Shown: positions 1 through 7,234, numbered from the stretch's first letter. The stretch: 18,933 bases of DNA from Chloroflexota bacterium (GCA_902810755.1 CADDYT010000130.1:1-18933); one strand, 5' to 3'. The notes: generated by a model from the letters alone, not told the origin. A program made the numbers and translations.

Positions 1-660
1 CCTGGCAACTACGCCTATCCTACTGCTTCCGACTTCCATGCCGGCGCGTTCGATATCCAGGAGTTCAAAGTCATTGTCAGCCCCGACGGCTCGACAGTCA
101 CGTTCAAGTTGCAGGTGCGCGATCTGACGCCCACGTTTGGCAGTCCGCTGGGCGCGCAACTGGTCAATGTCTATGTCCACAACCCCGGCGCCACGACGAC
201 TTCGACCAGCGCAGCCGCGTCCGTGTTCAACTATTCCATTGCGCAAAATGCCGCGTGGAGTCGCATGCTGGAAGTGCAGGGCTTCGGGCAGGAATACGTC
301 GATGCCAGTGGCAATTCGATGGGAACCATCAACATCAGCGCCAACCAGATTTCACGCTATATCACCTTCAGCGTGTCGACGGCCAGCCTGGGTGGCACTC
401 CCGGCTCCGGCTGGGGTTTCACTGTGACGCTGACAGGTCAGGATGGGTTCAGCCCCGGCAATGCGCGCACCTTCGCGCCAACGCCTCAGCCCTATCAGTT
501 CGGCGTCTGTGCTACTGCCAGCAGCGATCCGCACTGCACCGCCGACCCGAACAGCGTTCCCAAAGTCATGGATACCATCACGCCCGCCAACGTGAGTCAG
601 TCCACCGAACTCGATTACACGCTCGGCCCCGTTGTGCTGGAAGACGTGGTCATCCCCTGA
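1..660 (+). CDS. Secreted glucodextranase/pullulanase-type protein, C-terminal module (5' end outside window)
   Basis: The frame is open from base 1 to the TGA at 658-660, so this is the last ~219 residues of a longer protein. The first residues (PGNYAYPTASDFHAGAFDI) and the later FKLQVRDLTPTFG and GWGFTVTLTGQDGFSPG stretches match the pattern of the C-terminal SLH-like binding module of glucodextranase (Glucodextran_C type). That module is found at the end of glucoamylase, amylopullulanase and related extracellular enzymes. It is rich in Ser, Thr and Gly and has only two cysteines near the end, as expected for an exported beta-sandwich. The missing upstream part should carry the catalytic domain and signal peptide, so the substrate cannot be named here. 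The family call is from recalled motif pattern, not from a search. Confidence 0.72.
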   Translation, partial: PGNYAYPTASDFHAGAFDIQEFKVIVSPDGSTVTFKLQVRDLTPTFGSPLGAQLVNVYVHNPGATTTSTSAAASVFNYSIAQNAAWSRMLEVQGFGQEYVDASGNSMGTINISANQISRYITFSVSTASLGGTPGSGWGFTVTLTGQDGFSPGNARTFAPTPQPYQFGVCATASSDPHCTADPNSVPKVMDTITPANVSQSTELDYTLGPVVLEDVVIP

Positions 661-743
661 GCTACAATCACAGATCGGCGCTGATGAAGCGTGCCATGGG
701 TGGGCATACCTGCAAGAGCAGACCGGCACACGGGCTAGACATG

Positions 744-770
744 GGTGATATACTCACCATGATACATTTT
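744..770 (+). promoter_or_regulatory. Extended -10 promoter element inside a small dyad, upstream of the pRiA4b-like gene
   Basis: TGATATACT (746-754) reads as an extended -10 (TGn plus TATACT). It is centred in the dyad GGTGA-TATAC-TCACC (744-758), followed by five T at 766-770. A TTGACA hexamer also occurs at 802-807, but without a good -10 at the right distance. The dyad could be an operator, or a weak terminator for the gene that ends at 660. The rest of the 661-854 gap shows nothing I can name. Confidence 0.3.
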
Positions 771-854
771 TACGGGCAACTATACATAAGTACCAGACCG
801 GTTGACATAATCCATATCATGGTGGTGTAGCTCATAGAAAAGAGGAGGTTCCAC

Positions 855-1910
855 ATGGCAAAGGCAAAGATAGCCTCGACGGGTGTCTGCGATTTTTGCA
901 AGGGGGAGTTTGACAAGGGGCAGATGACCCGGCATCTGAAGTCTTGTAAGGCCAGGCAGGCGGCAATTCAGGCCGAGGAGACGGGCAAGGCGCGCAAACC
1001 GAAGAAAAGCAAGTTGTTTCACATCCTGGTAGAGGGAAGAGAGTTTCCCATGTACTGGATGCATCTTGAAATGCCAGCCGCGCTGACACTGGCGGATCTT
1101 GATGATTTTCTCAGAGATATCTGGCTGGAATGCTGCGGCCATCTGAGCGCGTTCAAGATTGGCAATATCTCCTACTCCTCCATGATGGAAGATGAGCTGG
1201 ATGGCAGCCCTTTGATGGCGCAACCGGGAGATGAGGGAGAGGCTGAAGCCGATCTGGTGGAGGAAGAAGAGGAGGAGGAGATGGAGTTGCCGCCGCTTCC
1301 GGCTGAGATTCAGGGTCGTTTTCAGGAACTGGTAGAGGCTGAGTTTCCGAACAAGGAGATTGAGATCTCGCCGCTTGAGTTTATGCAAAAGATCAGGGGC
1401 ATTTTCTCGCAGATTCTCGAGACTCCCCCGGAAGTGCTTCCCATGTCCGAGCAGACGCGAACCGAGGTCAAGGGGTTAATAAGAGAATTCGATTTGCAAA
1501 TTATGCTCGTGGGCCTCATGGAGAGTGTCGAGGACAGGTTCCCTCAGGAACGCAGCATGGATATCTCTCTGGAGGAGGTGCTGACGGTCGGCCAGAAATT
1601 TACGCACGATTACGACTTCGGCTCGACCACCTATCTCAGTCTGAAAGTGATCGCGGAGCGAGAGGGAGTGGCGCACAAAGGCCGGAACGCTATTCGCATC
1701 CTTGCCAGGAATAACGCGCCTGTCATTGCCTGTGTCAGGTGCGGCCAACCTGCCATTGTCTGCGAGCCGGGATACTACTCCGCCTGGGAAAGCGCGCTCT
1801 GCGAGCAGTGCGCGCAAAAAGAGGATAGCGATTCCGGGTGGTCCTATGAAGAGATGATGCCGATTGTCAACTCGCCCCGTACCGGCGTCTGTGGGTATAC
1901 CGGCGATTAG
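855..1910 (+). CDS. pRiA4b ORF-3-like protein with N-terminal zinc finger and C-terminal zinc ribbon
   Basis: 351 residues; start set by AGGAGG at 843-848, six bases before ATG. Residues 12-31 form a CxxC-x11-H-x3-C zinc finger (C12, C15, H27, C31). Residues 53-110 (FHILVEG to FKIGNISYS) and 243-266 (LTVGQKFTHDYDFGST) match the two halves of the pRiA4b ORF-3 fold known from plasmid genes and some transposon passenger genes. The halves are separated by ~130 residues with an acidic run (EEEEEEEME, about 136-144) and a helical segment. C293, C296, C316 and C319 look like a second zinc site. The end, IVNSPRTGVCGYTGD, is typical of this family in Chloroflexota as I recall it. Function is unknown; the zinc sites suggest nucleic-acid or protein binding. 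No transposase is adjacent, so I do not call it part of a mobile element. Confidence 0.75.
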   Translation: MAKAKIASTGVCDFCKGEFDKGQMTRHLKSCKARQAAIQAEETGKARKPKKSKLFHILVEGREFPMYWMHLEMPAALTLADLDDFLRDIWLECCGHLSAFKIGNISYSSMMEDELDGSPLMAQPGDEGEAEADLVEEEEEEEMELPPLPAEIQGRFQELVEAEFPNKEIEISPLEFMQKIRGIFSQILETPPEVLPMSEQTRTEVKGLIREFDLQIMLVGLMESVEDRFPQERSMDISLEEVLTVGQKFTHDYDFGSTTYLSLKVIAEREGVAHKGRNAIRILARNNAPVIACVRCGQPAIVCEPGYYSAWESALCEQCAQKEDSDSGWSYEEMMPIVNSPRTGVCGYTGD

Positions 1911-1924
1911 CGTCGGCTGGCAAA

Positions 1925-2248
1925 GTGGATGGTTCAATAGATGGCAAGAACGCGCAGAGTGGCACGATGGGCGAGGATGGTTATGTGCGCGGCGCGAGCG
2001 AATTTACCGTCGGCCATGTGCAGGGCGCGGTGAATATACCGTTGGGTCAGCTTGCCAGGAAGCTGCAACGGATTCCGCATGACCGGCCTGTTGTGACCTG
2101 TTGCAACATGCATCATCGCGGCGAGCCGCGCGGCGAACGGGCCGCAGCACTGTTGCGCGAGCATGGCTACCAGGCACAAACGATAGATGGCGGTTACCCG
2201 GCATGGAAGGAGGCCGGTCGGCCGGTGGAAGAACCATTGCAGTCGTGA
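1925..2248 (+). CDS. Short rhodanese-like domain protein, N-terminally reduced
   Basis: 107 residues from a GTG only 14 bp after the previous stop; an in-frame ATG at 1967 (residue 15) is an alternative. Neither has a clear ribosome binding site, so translation may be coupled to the upstream gene. Residues 21-36 (VRGASEFTVGHVQGAV) match the rhodanese substrate-binding segment, C60 in VVTCCNMHHRG sits at the catalytic-cysteine position, and IDGGYPAWKEAG (88-98) is the usual C-terminal rhodanese signature. The first helix and most of the first strand of a normal domain are missing, and the usual IDVR reads GYVR. It could be a working compact sulfurtransferase or a decaying fragment. The Cys-to-Arg loop is longer than in canonical single-domain rhodaneses. 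Confidence 0.6.
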   Translation: MDGSIDGKNAQSGTMGEDGYVRGASEFTVGHVQGAVNIPLGQLARKLQRIPHDRPVVTCCNMHHRGEPRGERAAALLREHGYQAQTIDGGYPAWKEAGRPVEEPLQS

Positions 2249-2258
2249 GAGTGACAGC

Positions 2259-2298
2259 GATACCCGTTGGGAAACCAGATGGCTTCTCAACGGGTATC
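2259..2298. terminator. Stem-loop between convergent genes
   Basis: GATACCCGTTGGGAA (2259-2273) pairs with TTCTCAACGGGTATC (2284-2298), 14 of 15 positions with one possible G-U pair, around a 10-base loop. It lies 10 bp after the rhodanese stop and 24 bp before the convergent regulator stop, the expected place for a two-way terminator. Neither side has a real T run, so termination strength is uncertain. Confidence 0.45.
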
Positions 2299-2322
2299 TC
2301 CACCTGAAACGGCTCTGCAAGA

Positions 2323-3288
2323 TCACTTCCTCTCGCTTCCATTCGAGATGTTGGCGATTTGCAGCATACGCTCGCCCAGCCGCTTGATGGCATCACGTAA
2401 TGCGGGGGGGTGATGGATGATGAACGGAAGGTTCAGCGCCATCAGGTAGCGCGCCATGCCCTCGATGTCTTCGTACTGCTCCTGAAACAGCACTCCGTTG
2501 CCGGTAGGTGTCAGTGTTCCGTAGGACGCGGGAATCTTTTGCTGCACGCTGGAGAGGTCTGCCTGGAACTCGACCTCTATCTGTACGCCCTCCGGCTTAT
2601 ATTTCTCGCGCAGAAACGTCTCAAAATCGAAATTCTCTGCCTTCTCAAAGGTTTCCGCGAGTACCTCTAGCTTCTGGATGCGATCTAAGCGGAAGACGCG
2701 GTACCCCTGGCGCAGGCAGCAGTAGCCAATAAGGTACCAGTGGCCTCTCCAGCCGGTCATCCCATATGGCTCAACCGTGCGGTGCGTGTTTTCACGGTGG
2801 TACGAGCGATAGTCGATGGCGATGCGTTGTGAAGCGTGAATCGCCGCGCTCAGATCGATCAGCAATGTGGCGTCAGGTCGGTCTCGTTGCTCATGGGGTA
2901 GGAGAACCAGATGCGCGGAAACGGCTTGCAGACGTTCTCGCGCTTGTACCGGCAGCACGCGCGAGACTTTTGCCAGCGCCCCCTCGATGGCGACAGGAGA
3001 TTGTCCGATCTCCAGCCAGGAACTGGCTAACAGCCCCAGCATGATCGCCGTAGCCTCTTCTTCCGTAAAGAGTAGGGGAGGCAGCTTAAAGCCGGGCCGC
3101 AGCCGGTAGCCGCCATGACGACCGGTAGTGGCCTCGATGGGAATGCCAACATCCTGGAGATGCATGATATAGCGGCGTACCGTGCGCACATCCGTCTCCA
3201 GTCGAGCAGCCAGCTCAGGGCCGCTCATCGCTCCCCTGGACTGGAGCAATTCGAGGACGGTCAGCACGCGGCTGGTGGGATGATACAT
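2323..3288 (-). CDS. WYL-domain transcriptional regulator (HTH + WYL, YafY type)
   Basis: 321 residues from ATG at 3288, chosen over an upstream in-frame GTG (3318) because GAGGGA precedes it at good distance and MYHPTSRVLTVLELLQ is the normal start of the family. Residues 1-65 are a DeoR/HTH_11-type winged helix (SGPELAARLETDVRTVRRYI is the recognition region, followed by the wing GRHGGYRLRPG). Residues ~140-210 form the WYL domain (W184-Y185-L186 within GHWYLIGYC), with the downstream arginines of VFRLDRIQ. A WCX-like C-terminal region follows to residue ~315. Such proteins bind DNA and are often controlled by nucleic-acid or nucleotide ligands sensed by the WYL domain. The gene is monocistronic, with its own promoter and an inverted repeat directly upstream. 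The target genes are not evident. Confidence 0.88.
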   Translation of the reverse strand: MYHPTSRVLTVLELLQSRGAMSGPELAARLETDVRTVRRYIMHLQDVGIPIEATTGRHGGYRLRPGFKLPPLLFTEEEATAIMLGLLASSWLEIGQSPVAIEGALAKVSRVLPVQARERLQAVSAHLVLLPHEQRDRPDATLLIDLSAAIHASQRIAIDYRSYHRENTHRTVEPYGMTGWRGHWYLIGYCCLRQGYRVFRLDRIQKLEVLAETFEKAENFDFETFLREKYKPEGVQIEVEFQADLSSVQQKIPASYGTLTPTGNGVLFQEQYEDIEGMARYLMALNLPFIIHHPPALRDAIKRLGERMLQIANISNGSERK

Positions 3289-3316
3289 GATTTTCCCTCG
3301 GCTTTCAGCAAAATTC

Positions 3317-3355
3317 ACTCTGAAACAAGGGCGGATTCTGCCCTTGTTTCAGAGT
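3317..3355 (-). promoter_or_regulatory. Perfect 16-bp inverted repeat (candidate operator) at the WYL regulator start site
   Basis: ACTCTGAAACAAGGGC (3317-3332) is the exact reverse complement of GCCCTTGTTTCAGAGT (3340-3355), with a 7-base spacer. It begins within the -10 hexamer of the regulator's promoter and covers the predicted transcription start. A repressor bound here would block transcription, and in RNA it would form a strong leader hairpin. Autoregulation is inference. Confidence 0.65.
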
Positions 3356-3380
3356 ATACTTCCGGGATGAACGATGTCAA
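3353..3380 (-). promoter_or_regulatory. Sigma70-type promoter of the WYL regulator
   Basis: On the minus strand, TTGACA (3375-3380) and TATACT (3353-3358) are separated by 16 bp. The -35 is a perfect consensus and the -10 matches at five of six. The start of transcription would fall near 3346, inside the inverted repeat. Confidence 0.65.
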
Positions 3381-3464
3381 GGAAGATGGGAGAAGAACTG
3401 GCGCCGGTGGCCGAGGAAGTCGAGAGGGAACTCGTCCATCTCTAGCCCGATAAGGGCCGAAGAG

Positions 3465-3510
3465 AAGAGGGGCTGCCAGCTTTGACAGAGTCAGGTCGGC
3501 AGCCCCTCTT
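3465..3510. terminator. Stem-loop downstream of nrdJ
   Basis: AAGAGGGGCTGCC (3465-3477) pairs perfectly with GGCAGCCCCTCTT (3498-3510). The loop is 20 bases and contains an internal TGAC/TCA pairing. It starts 14 bp past the nrdJ stop codon on the minus strand. The tract after the stem on that strand is CTCTTC, only partly T-rich, so it is a plausible but not ideal intrinsic terminator. Confidence 0.6.
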
Positions 3511-3524
3511 TGTGCGGTAAAACT

Positions 3525-6500
3525 TTAGCACTCACTGTGGCCGCAGCTGTAGCATTTACGGCAGCCCTCTTCGTAGACCATGGTGTTGTTGTGGCACTGG
3601 GGGCAGAGGTTGCCGGTGACGCTGAGATGGCTCAGGCTCAGCGGCATGCCCGGCATTGCGCCGCCGTTGGCCGTGCTGGCGCTTTCAAATGCCTTGCCGT
3701 TTGCCTTCAGTGTGAAGCCTGTGCCGTTGCCGGAGGTATGTTCCTCGCTCTGCTTTTCCAGCCCGTCGATATGCAGTTCCAGCGCGCGGGCTACAGCGTC
3801 GGGCAGCGAGCGCACCTGCTGCATGCCGAAGCCGACGGAACGGCTGCCGCCGATGCCGCGCAGCTGCTCGGCGATGACCTTGATGCGGTCCGTCTGCGAG
3901 AGCGGGCTGAGGATGCGCAGGTTCAGCGAGATCAGGCGACCCAGCGCCTCCGCCAGCGCGGCGATGTCGCTGCCGGCCTTGCCGACGTTGACGAAGACCT
4001 CGAACGGCCCGTTCTCGTCACTGTTGATGGTGATGTTGACCTTGCCCTCCGGCGCGCTGATGTGCCGCGTGTAGCCATGCGTCACCTCCGGCACCGGCTT
4101 GATGCCCTGCTGAATGGAGACGACCGGCTCAAACATCAAAGCCTGCTCCTGTGGCGCTGGTTGTCCCGTCTGGGCCGACTGCTCCGGCTTTTTCTCCTCG
4201 ATATGCGAGAGGACACCGACACGCGAGCCGTCGCGCATGTAGGTGATGCCCTTGCAGCCCAGTTCGTAGGCCAGGCGATAGAGCTTCTGCACATCCTCGA
4301 CGGTGTGGCTGTTCGGCGCGTTCACCGTCTTGCTGATGCTCGAATCGGTGAAGCGTTGGATCGTCGCCTGCACGCGCACATGCTCCTCCGGCGTCAGGTC
4401 GTTGGCGGCGACGAAGTAGGCGGGCGTTGGCTCGTTGGGGTGCTCGTCGCGCCACTGCTGGAGCAGCGGGTGGTACAGGATATGCTCGCCCGTGCGGTCG
4501 CGGCGCACCATCGCGAAATCATACACCGGCTCGATGCCCGAACTGACACCCGCCAGCAGGCTGGTCGTCCCCGTCGGCGCCTGGGTCAGCAGCACGGCGT
4601 TGCGAATGCCCTGCTTTCTGATCTTCTCCTGAATATGCTTCGGCAGCCGCTTGATGAACTGCCCCTGCATATACTTCTCGCGATCGAACCTGGGAAATGC
4701 CCCCTTCTCCACCGCGATATCCGCCGAAGCCTCGTAGGCCGCGTCGCGGATGGTGGTATAGATGCGCTCGATGATGGGAAGCGATTCCTCACTGCCATAG
4801 GCCACCTGCATCTTCAGTAGCGCGTCGGCCAGCCCCATCGTTCCCAATCCCGTGCGCCGCGTGCCAAGCTGCGCCTCGCGGTTCTCCTCGATGAAGTACT
4901 CGGTGGCATCGATGACGTTATCCAGGAAGCGCATCGCCACCTTGCTTACCTCCGCCAGCCGCTCCCAGTCCATCTCCCCGTTTTCCACAAAAGCGGAAAG
5001 ATTTATTGCACCTAAATTGCAGACGCCCCAGGGCGGAAGTCCTTGCTCCCCGCAATTATGGAGTATAATTCCATTTCCAATAAAACGATTATTAACCGGT
5101 TCTGTTAAATCGTAGACCATCTCTTCGCCGTCGGGCGTAAGGCTTTCGAAGGTTGCCAGGAAGTTCTCGCGATATGGCCCACGCGACAAACCGGTAAGCG
5201 CCATTTCAAGCTTGCTCTGCTTCTCGATGGTCAGAAAGCCAATCTGCTTTGCGAAAGCGATCAGGTTGCTGCGAGAAATCACGAGATCATGATATGCCTG
5301 CGTATTGTATGCGGCCCTGCCGCCATTGCCATCTGGCAATTCTCGTACTGCTGGCTCGCGCCGATTTTTATAGATGCGCGCTGCAATGCCGAAATTCAAC
5401 AGCAAGCGTTGAACGCCTTCAAGCAAATGCTCGCTAATCGATGTCAGGCGCACTGAAAAACCCTTTTCTTGCGTACCCTGCACTGAGCCATCTGCTGTGA
5501 AGAGCGCAGAAAGGAAACCCTTCTGAATGTCGTGTGATCCACGCAACACCGAAGGCGGAACTTGCAGCTTGTTTTCGAGCAATTCGGGGTCAATGAGATG
5601 CATCAACCTCGTAGATTCAACACGCGACTCGTTTCTTCCCTCGATTTTCTGCACACCTACAGGATACTCCCGACTTCTCTGATTCACTTCCGCTGCCGCA
5701 ACCAGACGATTAACTGCCTCAGCAAAGTGCGAAGCAATTGCTTGCTCTGAACCAAAGAATGAGAGTGTAATTGCCCCCTCTCGTCTCGTGTTAATATAGC
5801 CATCGCCGATGAGCCAACCAAGCACACGACCGAGGTCTTCACTACCCGAGGTTCCGAATCCGCCTTCACCGTTGAGTAAGACAATTTTCTCTCCTGGTAC
5901 AAGCTCGCCTGCCTCTTTCCAACCCCTACCAGTGAGTACCCGGTGGTCTTTCGTAAGTCGCACCGCGTATCCTTCTGTCGTTTGCAGTCGATAGACGGGT
6001 TTGACACCGGTGGAAAAGACGCGAGTTGCCTGCCTCATGGTTACAGTCTCACCGATCTGAGAGACAACTGTAACAGGTGTACCTTGTTCCGCCAGGTCGC
6101 GAGCCGTGAGCAAACCCTTATCAGTATAGATGAGGGTATCACCTGTCACGCACGGATTCACGCAGCGAATATCTTCATAGTACCATGTATTCGATAATTT
6201 ATTGTACCTGTCCATGAAGACGACGCCCGGCTCGGCGGACTCCCAGGCGGACTTGCAGATCAGGTCCCAGAGTTCGCGGGCGCGGATGGTCTTCTTGATC
6301 TCGCCGTTCCAGACCAGATGCCAGTCCTCATCGTTCTTGACGGCCTCCATGAAGCGGTCGGAGACGCAGACGGAGAGGTTGGCATGCTCAATCTTGCCCT
6401 CCTGGCGCTTGACGGTGATGAACTCCTCGATGTCGGGGTGGTCGTCGTTGAGCATGAGCATAAGAGCTCCCCTCCGACTTCCGCCTTGCTGAATCACATC

Positions 6501-7016
6501 CCCCGTCGCCACAGAATACAACTGCGCCCAGGAGCAGGGGCCGGAGGCGGTGCCGTTGACGGTCTTGATGTAGGAGCCGCGCGGGCGTAACGTTGAGAGG
6601 TTGATGCCAACGCCGCCGCCGCGTGCCATGATCTCCGTCATCGTCTTGAGGTTATCAAGGATGCCCTGGCGGCTGTCTTCGGGGGAAGGTATGACATAGC
6701 AATTGTAAAATGTGACCTGGTGGCCTGAGCCTGCGCCTGCGAGGATGCGCCCGCCGGGGACGAACTGGAAATTGTCCAGCGCCTCGTAGAAACGCTTTTC
6801 CCAGTAGGCCCGTTGTTCTTCTGTTGGCTCGATGGCAGCGATGCCTCGCGCCACGCGCGCCCAGAGTTGCTCTGGATAGAACTCCAGCGGCTGACCGGAG
6901 GCGTCCTTGAGAGAATATCGATCCATGAAGACCTTCTGGCGAATGCCCTCTAATTGCGTCTGCTTGCGGGAATCCGTGCCGCTGTGGACGGGAGTTTTCT
7001 TCTGTTGCTCCACCAT
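3525..7016 (-). CDS. nrdJ: Vitamin B12-dependent (class II) ribonucleotide reductase with an in-frame intein
   Basis: 1163-residue precursor, ~797 after splicing; ATG at 7016 has AGGAG upstream. It reduces ribonucleotides to deoxyribonucleotides using adenosylcobalamin, with no separate radical subunit. Visible sites are C106 (NCYVIP) and C666 (GVCNLG) as the redox pair, and C655 in the NPCGEQ loop as the radical cysteine, 11 residues before C666 as in Thermotoga NrdJ. The loop also has N287 and E657. PTGTTSLLAGVSSGIEP (814-830) is the phosphate-binding loop. Residues ~985-1085 form a TSCPD-type domain. The tail is a zinc ribbon with C1138, C1141, C1152, C1155, C1158 and C1163. No N-terminal ATP cone is seen. 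The intein occupies residues 289-654. The gene is divergent from cinA, with NrdR-like boxes in between. Confidence 0.95.
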   Translation of the reverse strand: MVEQQKKTPVHSGTDSRKQTQLEGIRQKVFMDRYSLKDASGQPLEFYPEQLWARVARGIAAIEPTEEQRAYWEKRFYEALDNFQFVPGGRILAGAGSGHQVTFYNCYVIPSPEDSRQGILDNLKTMTEIMARGGGVGINLSTLRPRGSYIKTVNGTASGPCSWAQLYSVATGDVIQQGGSRRGALMLMLNDDHPDIEEFITVKRQEGKIEHANLSVCVSDRFMEAVKNDEDWHLVWNGEIKKTIRARELWDLICKSAWESAEPGVVFMDRYNKLSNTWYYEDIRCVNPCVTGDTLIYTDKGLLTARDLAEQGTPVTVVSQIGETVTMRQATRVFSTGVKPVYRLQTTEGYAVRLTKDHRVLTGRGWKEAGELVPGEKIVLLNGEGGFGTSGSEDLGRVLGWLIGDGYINTRREGAITLSFFGSEQAIASHFAEAVNRLVAAAEVNQRSREYPVGVQKIEGRNESRVESTRLMHLIDPELLENKLQVPPSVLRGSHDIQKGFLSALFTADGSVQGTQEKGFSVRLTSISEHLLEGVQRLLLNFGIAARIYKNRREPAVRELPDGNGGRAAYNTQAYHDLVISRSNLIAFAKQIGFLTIEKQSKLEMALTGLSRGPYRENFLATFESLTPDGEEMVYDLTEPVNNRFIGNGIILHNCGEQGLPPWGVCNLGAINLSAFVENGEMDWERLAEVSKVAMRFLDNVIDATEYFIEENREAQLGTRRTGLGTMGLADALLKMQVAYGSEESLPIIERIYTTIRDAAYEASADIAVEKGAFPRFDREKYMQGQFIKRLPKHIQEKIRKQGIRNAVLLTQAPTGTTSLLAGVSSGIEPVYDFAMVRRDRTGEHILYHPLLQQWRDEHPNEPTPAYFVAANDLTPEEHVRVQATIQRFTDSSISKTVNAPNSHTVEDVQKLYRLAYELGCKGITYMRDGSRVGVLSHIEEKKPEQSAQTGQPAPQEQALMFEPVVSIQQGIKPVPEVTHGYTRHISAPEGKVNITINSDENGPFEVFVNVGKAGSDIAALAEALGRLISLNLRILSPLSQTDRIKVIAEQLRGIGGSRSVGFGMQQVRSLPDAVARALELHIDGLEKQSEEHTSGNGTGFTLKANGKAFESASTANGGAMPGMPLSLSHLSVTGNLCPQCHNNTMVYEEGCRKCYSCGHSEC
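5055..6152 (-). mobile_element. Intein with LAGLIDADG homing endonuclease inside nrdJ
   Basis: 366 residues (precursor 289-654), bounded by C289 (CVTGDTLIYT, block A) and H653-N654 (GIILHN, block G) followed by the extein C655. Block B is TKDH with H358, and block F is VYDLTEP (634-640). The two endonuclease motifs are LGWLIGDGYI (399-408, acid D405) and FLSALFTADG (501-510, acid D509), both with intact aspartates. All residues needed for class 1 splicing are present, so it should be able to splice. Insertion falls between Pro and Cys of NPCGEQ, directly before the radical-site cysteine. The DNA is visibly more AT-rich than the rest of nrdJ, consistent with acquisition by homing. Confidence 0.93.
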
Positions 7017-7129
7017 CCTGTGTTGCTCCTTTATTCGACTTGTAGGTACAGTAATGAAATAGCCTTTTTGCGCGCGTCAGGCGTACCAGAACGGCAGGAG
7101 TTTTGTCCGTGCTTCTCCTACCACAACTC

Positions 7130-7158
7130 AGTATACTCGTAACAAACGAGATTTTCAA
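7130..7158 (-). promoter_or_regulatory. Sigma70-type promoter of nrdJ
   Basis: On the minus strand TTGAAA (7153-7158) and TATACT (7130-7135) are 17 bp apart. The start of transcription would lie near 7124, giving a leader of about 107 bases. That leader has no recognisable B12-box or cobalamin riboswitch. The spacer holds a small CTCGT/ACGAG dyad (7136-7150). Confidence 0.65.
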
Positions 7159-7167
7159 GGGTTTTGG

Positions 7168-7213
7168 CACAACATCTTGATTTTCTAATGTTTCTGACCA
7201 CAATATATTGATT
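7168..7213. promoter_or_regulatory. Pair of NrdR-box-like sites, 31 bp apart
   Basis: CACAACATCTTGATT (7168-7182) and CACAATATATTGATT (7199-7213) agree at 13 of 15 positions and are offset by exactly 31 bp. The second has the palindromic core CAATATATTG, which fits the known NrdR consensus core CwAtATaTwG. NrdR sites are known to occur as pairs about three helical turns apart in front of ribonucleotide reductase genes. Here they lie just upstream of the nrdJ -35, and the second overlaps the -35 region of the cinA promoter. No nrdR gene is in the window. Confidence 0.72.
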
Positions 7214-7225
7214 GGGACCGCTATG

Positions 7226-7234
7226 TGGTATGAT
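7226..7234 (+). promoter_or_regulatory. Extended -10 promoter of cinA
   Basis: TGGTATGAT (7226-7234) is an extended -10: TG, one base, then TATGAT. The nearest -35-like hexamer, TTGATT (7208-7213), has a short 15-bp spacer and lies within the second NrdR-like box. The leader to the ATG at 7291 contains a CTGGC/GCCAG dyad (7251-7265). Confidence 0.45.

Noticed and set aside
855..1910. Insertion sequence passenger gene
   Set aside because: pRiA4b-type proteins occur in some transposons, but no transposase, terminal repeats or target duplication could be found around it.
3374..3445. 23-codon plus-strand frame (MSRKMGEELAPVAEEVEREL...) before the 3465-3510 stem-loop
   Set aside because: It looks amphipathic, but it has no ribosome binding site and no plus-strand promoter of quality, and its start overlaps the -35 of the regulator promoter on the other strand. 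Kept only as a possibility.
3510..4820. 436-residue open frame on the plus strand opposite nrdJ
   Set aside because: It is antisense to the conserved C-terminal half of ribonucleotide reductase, and its Arg/Ala/Leu-rich composition is typical of a shadow frame in GC-rich DNA. No recognisable domain.
7017..7124. Cobalamin riboswitch in the nrdJ leader
   Set aside because: A B12-dependent enzyme made this worth testing, but I see no B12-box or the expected multi-helix layout in the ~107-base leader.
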